From Deltaproteobacteria bacterium (GTDB taxonomy: Bacteria > Desulfobacterota > Dissulfuribacteria > Dissulfuribacterales > QOAL01), in assembly GCA_026995935.1 (NCBI GenBank), contig JALWNK010000008.1, positions 1-64,000 on the forward strand: DNA of 64,000 bases. Reading direction: 5' to 3'. Position numbers and translations under genes: made by a program. Positions 26,183 through 34,241 of this stretch are shown here, piece after piece (position 1 is the stretch's first letter; each line of letters opens with the position of its first letter). The notes below the pieces were generated by a model that searched no databases, was not told where the DNA came from, and worked only from the letters and a program-made list of their open reading frames with translations.

Positions 26183-27127
26183 TTACAACTTCATTATATC
26201 TCCAAGAGGGCATTCAAGGGTACAGGATACGTTGTGATTGTGAATGCTTTCAAGGCTCGTTGTATGTATCCTGATAACGCTTTCAGGTGCCATTCTGCCA
26301 CCGAAACGTTTCCCAGCCTCAAAGGCCACTTCTCTGACGACGTCTTCAGCGAACTGTGGCTCACGGTGTGATTTCAGAACAAGCTCGGCCTCATCCGGCC
26401 TCTTCAAGAGGTCCTGGCTCATGTGCAGACAAGTGCAGAGGCACTGAACAAGCTCTTGGTGGGAAGGTGATTCATTGAAACTCGTCTCAATTTCCAGCCA
26501 CGTGATACAGCGTTGCGAGTGGGTAGGATAGGGGAATGAGACACCCTGGTTATTAAAAAGTTCCCTGTTATAGACCTGCGTACAGGGACACGCTGTAATA
26601 TGGGTAAGTCCAATGCCCGACAACTGCCTTGTGGAAACGCTATCCCCGCATTTCCTGACAACGGATTTTGAGGAAACCTGGAAAGAATCCAGGGAAATCT
26701 TGTTACTCACAGAAGTCCTAAGGATGAGGGGAATCTTTCCTGTCACCTTGACTTCAGCCACAGAGCCCTGCTGGTTCGTGAGAATGCTTTTCGCAAGACA
26801 GCTGGTGTAGGATCTTATATCATCGAAGGTGGTTTCAAACAGTTCGCTCATGGACTGTTCCATGCGTGACATGTGTATCCCCTTATATTGGGGAGGAAGG
26901 TCAACAAATATTTGTGCTTCAAAGGGTATCAGGCCCTGGGGCAGCCTTATCCAAACAGTCTTCTCAGTTATTCCAACCCTGTTTATGGCCAAAGGAAATC
27001 TGGGAGGGGCCTCTGGCACATCCTGACAACGGTCAACCACGGCCATATGCTGTGAATGAGAAAACCGGGGTCTTAAAGCAGTCCGTATTTTATTAGGGCC
27101 ATGTACCATTCTTGTACGCTTTTCCAT
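26183..27127 (-). CDS. MptA-like GTP cyclohydrolase (FolE2/GTP cyclohydrolase IV family)
   Basis: This is a divergent FolE2-superfamily protein. It has FVDLPPQYKGIHMSRMEQ (about 75-92), the catalytic-type Cys180 and Cys182 in LTHITACPCTQVYNREL, PTHSQR (201-206) and ESIHNHNVSC near the end. PTHSQR is close to the PTHNQR pattern I associate with archaeal MptA, which makes a cyclic phosphate of dihydroneopterin for methanopterin. Bacterial FolE2 has AHNQR, as does the copy at 10335. A Cys-rich insert (about 145-170) is unusual. The ATG at 27127 has AAAGGTGAC before it and overlaps the glycosyltransferase gene by 55 nt. It is the last gene of the operon. Confidence 0.8.
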   Translation of the reverse strand: MEKRTRMVHGPNKIRTALRPRFSHSQHMAVVDRCQDVPEAPPRFPLAINRVGITEKTVWIRLPQGLIPFEAQIFVDLPPQYKGIHMSRMEQSMSELFETTFDDIRSYTSCLAKSILTNQQGSVAEVKVTGKIPLILRTSVSNKISLDSFQVSSKSVVRKCGDSVSTRQLSGIGLTHITACPCTQVYNRELFNNQGVSFPYPTHSQRCITWLEIETSFNESPSHQELVQCLCTCLHMSQDLLKRPDEAELVLKSHREPQFAEDVVREVAFEAGKRFGGRMAPESVIRIHTTSLESIHNHNVSCTLECPLGDIMKL

Positions 27128-27882
27128 TTGTCACCTTTGTCCAATATCAGGTTTCTTGTTTTGTTAAGGTGCGTAAGGTAATCACATTTTCCTGCATTAC
27201 GGGCCATCTCTGTCAGTCTGTCCACAACGGTAATGGCCAGTTTCTGGGAAAATACTTTCCAGCAAAGGTTTCCCGAATGGATTTTCCGAACCGTTAACAC
27301 CGTGGGCTCAAAGCCAAACTCGTAACTAAGGGAAAGCCTGGCAAAAAAAAGCCAGTCTTCACCCAAGGGGACATTGGGGAAACCTCCAGCATGTAAAAAG
27401 GCCTCTTTCCGTACCGCCACGGAAGAAGGAACCAGACTGCACCACCTGAAAAGGTTCCATTCCATTGGCCTGTGCCTTTGAAATTCCCGGCCAGGAATAG
27501 TGAATGCGCTGTCAAGACATTGCCCCTGGTTAAGCGTAATGCCAAAGGAGCAGGCCTTCTTGCCATCCATGGCCTTAATGAGTTTTTCAACGTGGTCATC
27601 CCTCCAGGTGTCATCCGAATCAAGAAACATCAAGACTTCTGCCTCTGCAGCCATGGCACCAAGATTTCTTGCCCCGCCGGGCCCAAGGCTCCGGCCCTTT
27701 AAGAATTTTACCATGGGGAAGCGCTTCTGCACCAGTTCTCCGGTTCCGTCTGTTGAGCCGTCATCAACAACGATGACCTCATCTGGCAGACGCCCTTGGG
27801 CAAGGGCAGATTCTATGGCCTCTGATACCATGTGTCTCCTGTTCTTGACGGGGATAATGCAGGCTATTTTGTTATCTGGCAT
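27073..27882 (-). CDS. Family 2 glycosyltransferase
   Basis: A GT-A fold is clear from IACIIPVKNR at the N-terminus, VIVVDDGSTDGT, ARNLGAMAAEAEVLMFLDSDD with the metal-binding DSDD, and GEDWLFFARLS as the catalytic-base region. At 269 residues it is a single soluble domain with no membrane helix. The gene overlaps the PP-loop gene by 19 nt and the MptA-like gene by 55 nt, so it belongs to the same transcript. The acceptor is unknown. A small molecule made by the neighbouring enzymes is possible, as is an unrelated surface glycan. Confidence 0.88.
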   Translation of the reverse strand: MPDNKIACIIPVKNRRHMVSEAIESALAQGRLPDEVIVVDDGSTDGTGELVQKRFPMVKFLKGRSLGPGGARNLGAMAAEAEVLMFLDSDDTWRDDHVEKLIKAMDGKKACSFGITLNQGQCLDSAFTIPGREFQRHRPMEWNLFRWCSLVPSSVAVRKEAFLHAGGFPNVPLGEDWLFFARLSLSYEFGFEPTVLTVRKIHSGNLCWKVFSQKLAITVVDRLTEMARNAGKCDYLTHLNKTRNLILDKGDKWKSVQEWYMALIKYGLL

Positions 27883-28625
27883 CTGTTACCTGGAGGAAAG
27901 ATTTCGGCAGCCTCCTTGACCTGTCCATTTAAAGACAACTCAATAAAACGCTCAACCTTGGGTATCATTTCATCAAGATAGGCAAGTATGTGCTGTTCCT
28001 TTGCTGTGGTAAGTGTCTGGCAAAACATACACTTTCTCTCTCCTCCTCCGGTGGACGGAAGGCCAAAGTCTTCAAGGAGATGGCGCGCTATGTCTTCCTC
28101 AGTGAAGTCGTGGTAAAGGGGGTACCTGGTGGTTATTCCAAAACGTTCAGACACCTGCTGAAGGCGCTCCATAAAGGCGGGTGTCTGCTCCGGATAGTGG
28201 GACTGGCGGCTTGCATACCCGGCAAGAAGCAGGGGCACGTAGTTGGTTACGCAATAAATTATGGCCTTTGTGTGCATGGCAAGCTTACAGGCCACGCATA
28301 CAAGGTTTTTGCCCTGAAATTTTGGCATCAATATCTCGTAGGTATCGAGCCACAGCCCTTGGAAAAGCCTGCCCATGTCAAGTTCCACGAAAATTGAGGC
28401 TGGGCACTCATTAGAGGCTGGGTTCTGCCTTTCAAGTATGGCCTTTGCCACCTTAAAGCGGTTTTCTGGAAACTCGGGAAACCGCGCCATGCCGTTTAGC
28501 ATGTGAAGCAGGTGTACGTTTCTGGGCCTTGGAATTTCGCTGTGTCTTCCCCCCATTGAAAGGGCGTAGAGGGCAAGGCTATCACGCCCGCCAGAAAAAA
28601 GGATTGCAACGTCCTGTTTAACCAC
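27864..28625 (-). CDS. PP-loop ATPase with two CxxC motifs, unassigned subfamily
   Basis: The adenylating PP-loop SGGRDS is at residues 11-16. Two Cys pairs follow, CVAC (110-113) and CMFC (199-202), plus a Cys at 74. PP-loop enzymes activate a carbonyl with ATP for sulfur or nitrogen transfer. TtcA/TtuA-type tRNA thiolases carry paired Cys ligands for an iron-sulfur cluster, and QueC carries a Cys set at its end. The spacing here fits neither exactly. The gene overlaps the RibD-like gene by 8 nt and the glycosyltransferase by 19 nt. Its substrate may be a nucleotide or pterin made by these neighbours, which is inference. QueC seems less likely. Confidence 0.7.
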   Translation of the reverse strand: MVKQDVAILFSGGRDSLALYALSMGGRHSEIPRPRNVHLLHMLNGMARFPEFPENRFKVAKAILERQNPASNECPASIFVELDMGRLFQGLWLDTYEILMPKFQGKNLVCVACKLAMHTKAIIYCVTNYVPLLLAGYASRQSHYPEQTPAFMERLQQVSERFGITTRYPLYHDFTEEDIARHLLEDFGLPSTGGGERKCMFCQTLTTAKEQHILAYLDEMIPKVERFIELSLNGQVKEAAEIFPPGNRCQITK

Positions 28626-29271
28626 TGTTTTTCCCCTTTAGCACTTTGTATCTTAAAAAGAGTTCTCCTGTCCTTAGGTGACATTTGCAGGAGATAAGTT
28701 CAAGGTCAAGAAAGGGAGCACCCAGGTTTCTCTCGCCGTCAACCAGGGGGGTCTCCCTGTTTGATGTCAACAGCTTTGGGGCAACGGTTACAAGCATTTC
28801 ATCAACTATTCCCTGCTTTAGACAAAAGTAGTTGAGCCTACCGCCTCCCTCCACAAGGAGCCGGCTTACACCCTTATCCTTTAAAATTTCGCGGACCTGG
28901 CAAAGGTCAAGCTCATTTTCCTCCCTTTTCCTTACTGCCACAACCTCTGCCCTTCCTCCCAGGTGTCTTCTCAAGGAATTAGAGACATCCTGCCCACAAA
29001 AGACAATGGGGGACGGGCCACGGTTAAAGATGTTTTTTTCAAGGGGAAGCCTTCCAGACATGGTAATTATAGCCCTGATCCTTTTTTCTGGTATCCTTCC
29101 AGAGGTGTCACGAAATTCAGGGTCTCCTGCCCTAAGAGACCCTGCACCAAGTAGGGTTGCATGGGTAAGCTCACGCCACCTTTCAAGGAAACGGCGATCC
29201 TCTTTGCTGCCAAAGCCCGCTGGGGTTATTTTACCACAAAGTGTCTGGATACAGATGATGAATGTCTTCAA
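28618..29271 (-). CDS. RibD C-terminal/RIB7-like pyrimidine or pterin reductase
   Basis: This single-domain dihydrofolate-reductase-fold protein belongs to the RibD_C family. THATLLGAGSLRAGDPEFRD matches the substrate and cofactor loop, and the NADPH-binding block is VSRLLVEGGGRLNYF. DEMLVTVAPKLL is also typical. Bacterial RibD usually has an N-terminal deaminase domain, and this one does not. That layout matches archaeal RIB7-type diaminopyrimidine reductases, or the DHFR-like reductases of methanopterin synthesis. It begins 3 nt after ackA and overlaps the PP-loop gene. With an MptA-like enzyme in the same operon, a pterin or flavin-like product is plausible. Confidence 0.8.
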   Translation of the reverse strand: MKTFIICIQTLCGKITPAGFGSKEDRRFLERWRELTHATLLGAGSLRAGDPEFRDTSGRIPEKRIRAIITMSGRLPLEKNIFNRGPSPIVFCGQDVSNSLRRHLGGRAEVVAVRKREENELDLCQVREILKDKGVSRLLVEGGGRLNYFCLKQGIVDEMLVTVAPKLLTSNRETPLVDGERNLGAPFLDLELISCKCHLRTGELFLRYKVLKGKNSG

Positions 29272-29274
29272 TGT

Positions 29275-30498
29275 CTAGTCCGCAATCGTTTTCTGGCCTT
29301 TTTCCACCACCTTTATGGTCTGTCTTGCTATTTCAAGTTCCTCATTGGTGGGAATTACAAGGATTTTTATTGTGCTTTCAGGGGCGCTTAGATCAACCGG
29401 TTCGGAAGGCCCCGATCCTGCATTTTGATTTTTCTCTTTATCAAGCCTTATGCCCATGTGATCAAGGCCGTTTATCACCTTTTCCCTCACGATGCTTGAA
29501 TGTTCTCCTATACCCCCGGTAAAGACGATACAGTCGGTCCGGCCAATGGCGGCCAAATAGGCGCCAATGTATTTCCTTATGCGATAGCAGAATAGTTCCA
29601 GGGCCATGGCCGCATCCTGGTTCCCATCCTTTGCCATCTTTTCGATGGCCCTCATGTCCCTTGTCCCGCATAGGCCCTTTAGCCCACTATTGTTGTTCAA
29701 TAGCGTATCGATCTCGTAAACGGGCATGCCCAGGGTCCTGTGAAGATAAAAAATGATGGCAGGATCAATGTCCCCGCACCTTGTGCCCATGACAAGGCCT
29801 TCAAGGGGTGTAAGTCCCATTGATGTGTCAATGCATTTGCCGTTTTTGACGGCAGCCGCACTTGCCCCATTTCCCAGATGAAGACATATGGTTGAAAGTA
29901 TTGAAGGTTCTGTTCCAAGAAACCTTGCCGCCTGTCTGGTTACGTAACTGTAAGAGGTGCCGTGAAAGCCGTAACGCCGCACCTTGTGGTTGATGTAAAG
30001 CTCCTTGGGAATGGCATAGACAAAGGCGCAAGGAGGCATGCTCTGGTGAAAGGCCGTATCAAATACCGCCACCTGGGGAACATTTGGTGCATGTTCCATT
30101 GCAACCTTTATTCCGAGGAGATTTGATGGATTGTGCAAAGGTGCAAGGGGTATGAGTTCCTCTATGGCTTTTAACACCTGTTTATCCGCCAACACTGCCC
30201 CTGTGAAGTATTCGCCGCCATGCACCACCCTGTGGCCAACTGCGTAGAGATGAGACGTGCTTTCAACGATTTTTTCAGCCTTTAAAAGGGATGACATGAC
30301 CTCAAGGGCCTCGATGTGGGTTGGGGCACGGGCCGCGCCCTCTTTTATGTGTCCTTTGCCCATGACCTTAAAGGTATAGGATGAACACGGGGTTCCTATC
30401 TCCTGGATACTTCCCTCTGCCAGTACTTGCAGGCCATTTTTCGTAAAAACCTTGAATTTTAACGAAGAACTTCCTGAATTAAGTACGAGTATCTTCAT
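29275..30498 (-). CDS. ackA: Acetate kinase
   Basis: It interconverts acetyl phosphate and acetate with ATP. N-terminal LVLNSGSSSLKFKVF, the acetate-binding GHRVVHGGE, VFDTAFHQSMP, the GTSYSYVTRQAA region, and CLHLGNGASAAAVKNGK are all signature motifs. The length (407) is normal. No phosphotransacetylase gene is nearby. It is the first gene of the operon that continues with the RibD-like, PP-loop, glycosyltransferase and MptA-like genes. A terminator at 30555-30590 separates it from tkt, so a promoter must lie in 30499-30554, though none is clear. Confidence 0.96.
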   Translation of the reverse strand: MKILVLNSGSSSLKFKVFTKNGLQVLAEGSIQEIGTPCSSYTFKVMGKGHIKEGAARAPTHIEALEVMSSLLKAEKIVESTSHLYAVGHRVVHGGEYFTGAVLADKQVLKAIEELIPLAPLHNPSNLLGIKVAMEHAPNVPQVAVFDTAFHQSMPPCAFVYAIPKELYINHKVRRYGFHGTSYSYVTRQAARFLGTEPSILSTICLHLGNGASAAAVKNGKCIDTSMGLTPLEGLVMGTRCGDIDPAIIFYLHRTLGMPVYEIDTLLNNNSGLKGLCGTRDMRAIEKMAKDGNQDAAMALELFCYRIRKYIGAYLAAIGRTDCIVFTGGIGEHSSIVREKVINGLDHMGIRLDKEKNQNAGSGPSEPVDLSAPESTIKILVIPTNEELEIARQTIKVVEKGQKTIAD

Positions 30499-30554
30499 CT
30501 GTTTTCATTAAATAAGCCAATATTGCTCACAAGTTGGTTTCTGGAAATAAGAAG

Positions 30555-30590
30555 AATAAAAAAAGGCCGAGAAATTCCTTCCCGGCCTTT
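30555..30590 (-). terminator. Intrinsic terminator after transketolase
   Basis: Read on the minus strand, AAAGGCCG pairs with CGGCCTTT around a 13-nt loop and runs into seven Ts. It ends the pal-ompH-tkt unit. Confidence 0.85.
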
Positions 30591-30638
30591 ATGAATTCGA
30601 TGTTTTGATTTTTCCCTTAAAATCAGGCCTTAAACCTC

Positions 30639-32594
30639 TTACAGTGCCTTTACAGCCTGGACAATTGACTCTGAATCCATGCCGTTCATTTTGTAAAGGT
30701 CTGCGGGTTTGCCAGAACAGCCGTATTGGCGTACTCCGAGACATTTTATGCGCTGGCTTATGCCCCTTCCGGCAAGGGTTCTTGCCACAATGGAGCCGAT
30801 TCCCGTTGTTACTACATGGTCTTCCACTGTGAGTATGGGGCCCTGTCCTGCCGCTTCAACTATTGCCTCTTCATCAACCGGTTTTATGGAGGCCATGTTG
30901 AGTACACCCACTTCCATGCCTGCTTTTTTGAGCTCCTGCCATGCATTCATTACGTAGGGGATGGTTGCTCCGTAAGAGATTATGGTGCAGCTGCCCGGTT
31001 TTCCGCGCCGTAGCCAGTCTGCCTTTCCTGGCATGAATTCGTAGTCCTTTCCGAAAAAGGGTTCACCGTTGAGGTCCAGCACCATAGGCATCTTGGACCT
31101 TCCCATGCCCACGAAGCAGTTGCCTCTGTGGCATGCCACGTAACGTACAATGCGGTCTGTCTGGTTGGGATCTGCAGGCATGAATATGGAAAAGCCAAAG
31201 AGGTTCTGCATGAGGCCTATATAGTCTATGCACTGGTGGGTGGGGCCGTCCTCGCCCACATCGAGCCCGTTATGGGTGGAGACTATCTTCAGGTTGGTCT
31301 CGTTCTGGTCACTTAGCCTGTGTTGGTTGTATGTTTCACACACCGCAAATACACCAAAGGTGCTGAAGAAGCTTATAAAGCCGTCCCTTGTGGTCACTGC
31401 CGAACAGACGGCGGCGTGGTGTTCCTGGATTCCAACTTCAAAGAAGGCCTCTGGTGAAACCGAATGAAAGCCCTGCATTTTAACTGAGCCTTCAAGATCG
31501 CAGCTGAATCCGAGAATCTTGGGTGTCTGCTCTCCCTTGTTGTTTGCCTCGGCAAGGGATTTGAGGGCGTTTCCGTAGGCCGAGCGACAGTCTGTGACGG
31601 TTTGCGCATCGTAGAGGATGGGTTCTCCGGGCTCTATTTTTGTATCTGGCATGCGCCTGAAGGAGTGGGAAGATGAGGTGATGGGGTGATTTTCCCTTTT
31701 CTTCTTCCACTCATCAAGAAGATCAGGAGAAAGACCTATTTCAGAAAGTGCGTCCCTTGCCATTTCTTCAGGAAGGGGTGAGCCGTGGTATTTCTCCTTG
31801 TTTTCCATGAAGGAGACGCCCTTTCCCATTACGGTACGGTTAACTATCACCACGGGTCTTTCTGGATCAAGGTTTTCGTGAAGGTATGCCCTCCTCAAGC
31901 CCTTGTAGACCTGCTGAAAGTCATTTCCATCGGCAACGTAGATGACATTCCAGCCCGCGGCCTTGTATTCGTCTCTTACCCTTACCGGCATGACCTTTTC
32001 GGTGTCTCCCCCTATCTGGAGGTGATTGCGGTCTATTATGCAGATAAGATCCTTGAGCCCATACTTGGTGGCAAAGCGCCTGGCCTCAGCCACCTGCCCC
32101 TTTTGTTGCTCCCCGTCTCCCATAAGGCAGTAGGTCTTTTTGCCCTGATTTCCGCGAAGCCTTTCAGAAAGGGCAAAACCATCGGCTGCAGACAGGCCCT
32201 GGCCAAGGTTTCCGGTGTTCCATTCCACGCCTGGAACCCCCTGTTCAACATGACCTCCAAAGGCAGAGCCGGCCCTTCTGAATTCTGTGAGGAAGTCCTC
32301 TTCGGGGAAGTAGCCGTATTCACTAAGGACTGCATACACCCCTGGGGAGATGTGTCCTATGCTCATCACCAGCTTTTCCCTATCCTCCCAGTCAGGGTTT
32401 CTCGGGTCGTGCCTCATTATTGCGTAAAGGAGCAAAAGGGTATGAAGACTTGAAAGTGAGCCGCCTGGGTGTCCGCTTTTGGCAAGGGTTGTGGAAAGGA
32501 TGATGCGGCCAGCACACCTTTGCCACATCTGTGAAAGGGTTTCGATCTGCTCTTCAGATAGCTTTTCCGTCTTGGTAACGTCTATTTGAAACAT
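30639..32594 (-). CDS. tkt: Transketolase
   Basis: This thiamine diphosphate enzyme of the pentose phosphate pathway moves two-carbon units between sugar phosphates. The full chain (651 residues) carries the ThDP site in the first half (LMGDGEQQKGQVAEARRFA), the pyrimidine-binding region (FFEVGIQEHHAAVCSAV) and the C-terminal domain. TLAKSGHPGGSLSSLHTLLLL at the N-terminus is typical. The sequence resembles the thermophile-type transketolases more than the E. coli type. The gene lies 21 nt after ompH on the same strand and is followed by a terminator. Confidence 0.95.
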   Translation of the reverse strand: MFQIDVTKTEKLSEEQIETLSQMWQRCAGRIILSTTLAKSGHPGGSLSSLHTLLLLYAIMRHDPRNPDWEDREKLVMSIGHISPGVYAVLSEYGYFPEEDFLTEFRRAGSAFGGHVEQGVPGVEWNTGNLGQGLSAADGFALSERLRGNQGKKTYCLMGDGEQQKGQVAEARRFATKYGLKDLICIIDRNHLQIGGDTEKVMPVRVRDEYKAAGWNVIYVADGNDFQQVYKGLRRAYLHENLDPERPVVIVNRTVMGKGVSFMENKEKYHGSPLPEEMARDALSEIGLSPDLLDEWKKKRENHPITSSSHSFRRMPDTKIEPGEPILYDAQTVTDCRSAYGNALKSLAEANNKGEQTPKILGFSCDLEGSVKMQGFHSVSPEAFFEVGIQEHHAAVCSAVTTRDGFISFFSTFGVFAVCETYNQHRLSDQNETNLKIVSTHNGLDVGEDGPTHQCIDYIGLMQNLFGFSIFMPADPNQTDRIVRYVACHRGNCFVGMGRSKMPMVLDLNGEPFFGKDYEFMPGKADWLRRGKPGSCTIISYGATIPYVMNAWQELKKAGMEVGVLNMASIKPVDEEAIVEAAGQGPILTVEDHVVTTGIGSIVARTLAGRGISQRIKCLGVRQYGCSGKPADLYKMNGMDSESIVQAVKAL

Positions 32595-32615
32595 TTTCAG
32601 GTCCTTAAAACACAG

Positions 32616-33152
32616 TTAGCTTTGGCTGTCGAAAATCTTTATGACCTCTTTAGTGATATCTGCTCCTGGGGCCACATAGTAGAGTCCAGGCATGTTCTTC
32701 TCAAGGATAATCAGGTAATGTCTCTCTTTGCCTATCTTGGTTACAACCTTCTCCAGCTTTTTCAGGATGGGTTCCATTTTCTTGGCCTCTGCCTGACGCA
32801 TCTCATACTGGGCATCATCACTCTTGTCCTTGAATTCCCTGAGCATTTTCTTGTACTGGCGCTCCTTTTCTGCCCTTGCCTCCTCGCTCATGAGAGGGGC
32901 CTTCTTGTCAAAATCAGCCTTGAATGCCTTGATCTCTTTCTGTTTTGCCTGAAGCTGTTTTTTAAGGGTTTCGAACTTCTTGTTAAGTTCCTTGACCGCC
33001 TTTTTTCCGGCCTTGCAGCCTCTTACGACCTTCTGCATGTCAATTACTGCTATGGTCTTGTTCTGGGCCAGGGAGTTGGTTGAAAATAAAAAGAATACTA
33101 CAAGTCCGATGATAGGGATGATCCTCAAGGTCGTGCCGTTTTTTTTGTGCAT
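32616..33152 (-). CDS. skp: OmpH/Skp-family periplasmic chaperone
   Basis: Skp holds unfolded outer-membrane proteins in the periplasm. A signal peptide is clear (IIPIIGLVVFFLFSTNSLAQ), cut after SLA. Mature NKTIAVIDMQKVVRGCKAGKKAVKEL is the family start, followed by the two-helix coiled-coil tentacle (about 50-120), rich in Lys, Glu and Ala. The frame is open from 33185. I choose the ATG at 33152, because GGAGG lies 11 nt before it and the signal peptide then starts normally. It sits between pal and tkt on one transcript. Confidence 0.9.
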   Translation of the reverse strand: MHKKNGTTLRIIPIIGLVVFFLFSTNSLAQNKTIAVIDMQKVVRGCKAGKKAVKELNKKFETLKKQLQAKQKEIKAFKADFDKKAPLMSEEARAEKERQYKKMLREFKDKSDDAQYEMRQAEAKKMEPILKKLEKVVTKIGKERHYLIILEKNMPGLYYVAPGADITKEVIKIFDSQS

Positions 33153-33232
33153 GTGTAGTTTTTCCTCCACTAAAAATGGCCACACCTTTTCCAGTATGGC
33201 CTGTTAATTACAAAAAATTAGCTCTTTCTTTA

Positions 33233-33811
33233 TTAACGGTAGACAATAAAATCGTCACGCCTGTTCTTGGCCCAGGCCTTTTCATTGTGGCCTGGATCAA
33301 GGGGTTTTTCTTCTCCCAGGCTGACTATTGTGATTCGTCCCGGGTCAACTCCCATGTTTACCATATAGTCCCTGGCAGCTTTTGCCCTCTTTTCGCCCAG
33401 GGCAAGGTTGTACTCGTTGGTGCCTCTTTCATCACAGTTGCCCTGGATTTCAACCTTTATGTCTGGATGGTCCAGCATGACCTTGGCATTGTGCTCCATG
33501 CGACTGATCATATCCGGCCTTATTGTATATCTGTCAAAGTCAAAATAAATGGGTAGAAAGGGGGCGCTTGTTCTGCCCTCGCTAATGGCGGCCTGGCTGC
33601 CCGGCTCCCTGATGCCCTCGCCTCCGACAACTCCTTCCTGTATGTTTCCCCCGCCAGCACCGGCCTGTTTTTGGCCCTGGACTTGTTCAAGGGGTACGCC
33701 AGTTCCTGCCCCGGTTTCACCTGTGGTTGCTGCCTTCCTGGCACAGCCATTGAATATTAACAAGATAAATGTGGCAATACAAAGAAAAATCATGGATGCG
33801 CTGTTTTTCAT
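33233..33811 (-). CDS. pal: Peptidoglycan-associated lipoprotein Pal (OmpA family)
   Basis: A lipoprotein signal ends in the lipobox LIFNGC (Cys near residue 23). A Gly/Gln-rich linker (about 30-80) leads to the OmpA-like domain that grips peptidoglycan: YFDFDRYTIRP, VEIQGNCDERGTNEYNLALGEKRAKAARDYMVNMGV and the conserved Arg/Asp pocket. Pal joins the outer membrane to the wall and works with Tol proteins, none of which is in the window. The ATG has GGAGGAGAG before it. Downstream are ompH and tkt. Confidence 0.95.
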   Translation of the reverse strand: MKNSASMIFLCIATFILLIFNGCARKAATTGETGAGTGVPLEQVQGQKQAGAGGGNIQEGVVGGEGIREPGSQAAISEGRTSAPFLPIYFDFDRYTIRPDMISRMEHNAKVMLDHPDIKVEIQGNCDERGTNEYNLALGEKRAKAARDYMVNMGVDPGRITIVSLGEEKPLDPGHNEKAWAKNRRDDFIVYR

Positions 33812-34241
33812 CTCTCCTCCAAATGTTGTCTCTATTTTTTTGTTGGGCGTCTATGGAGCAGCAAATGTTATGCCAGTCAATGACAATGTAAAAGGCAACG
33901 AATTTTAGAGGCAGTTTATCAAAGGTGACTCAAAATTCAACTCGAAATATTCGTTGGTTGAGATGGCTTTTAAGGGGATTTTCAGCATAAATACACTAAT
34001 TCTGCAGTGCATGGTTTTGGGGCAGGCGACCTGGTGAAAAGAGAGGCAGGAACATTTTGAGGTATCAAATGGCCGCATGTCTTCTGATATGTTTTCTGGG
34101 AAAGACAAGGCAGACATGAACCTTTAAAAATCATTGTTTGAAATCAGGCCATTTTTCAGCCTGAATCAATTGTCGAGCCGGTTTTTGCTCCGGGGTTAAT
34201 GGTTCAATGCCCTGTCTTTTTAGGGGCCAAAAAAGTGGTTA
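33812..34241. other. 430-nt intergenic region
   Basis: AT-rich sequence between pal (starting at its left) and the QseG-like lipoprotein gene (ending at its right), both on the minus strand. It must hold the pal promoter. A 70-codon minus-strand frame at 33905-34117 has an ATG and a weak AAAGG, but its composition is not convincing as protein. I see no tRNA, repeat or clear terminator. Confidence 0.4.

Noticed and set aside
27864-28625. Reading the PP-loop protein as QueC
   Set aside because: QueC has a C-terminal Cys set and SGGxDS with different flanks; the two separated CxxC pairs here do not fit.
33905-34117. 70-codon minus-strand frame upstream of pal
   Set aside because: It has a weak ribosome site and unconvincing composition, and is short; a small protein cannot be fully excluded.
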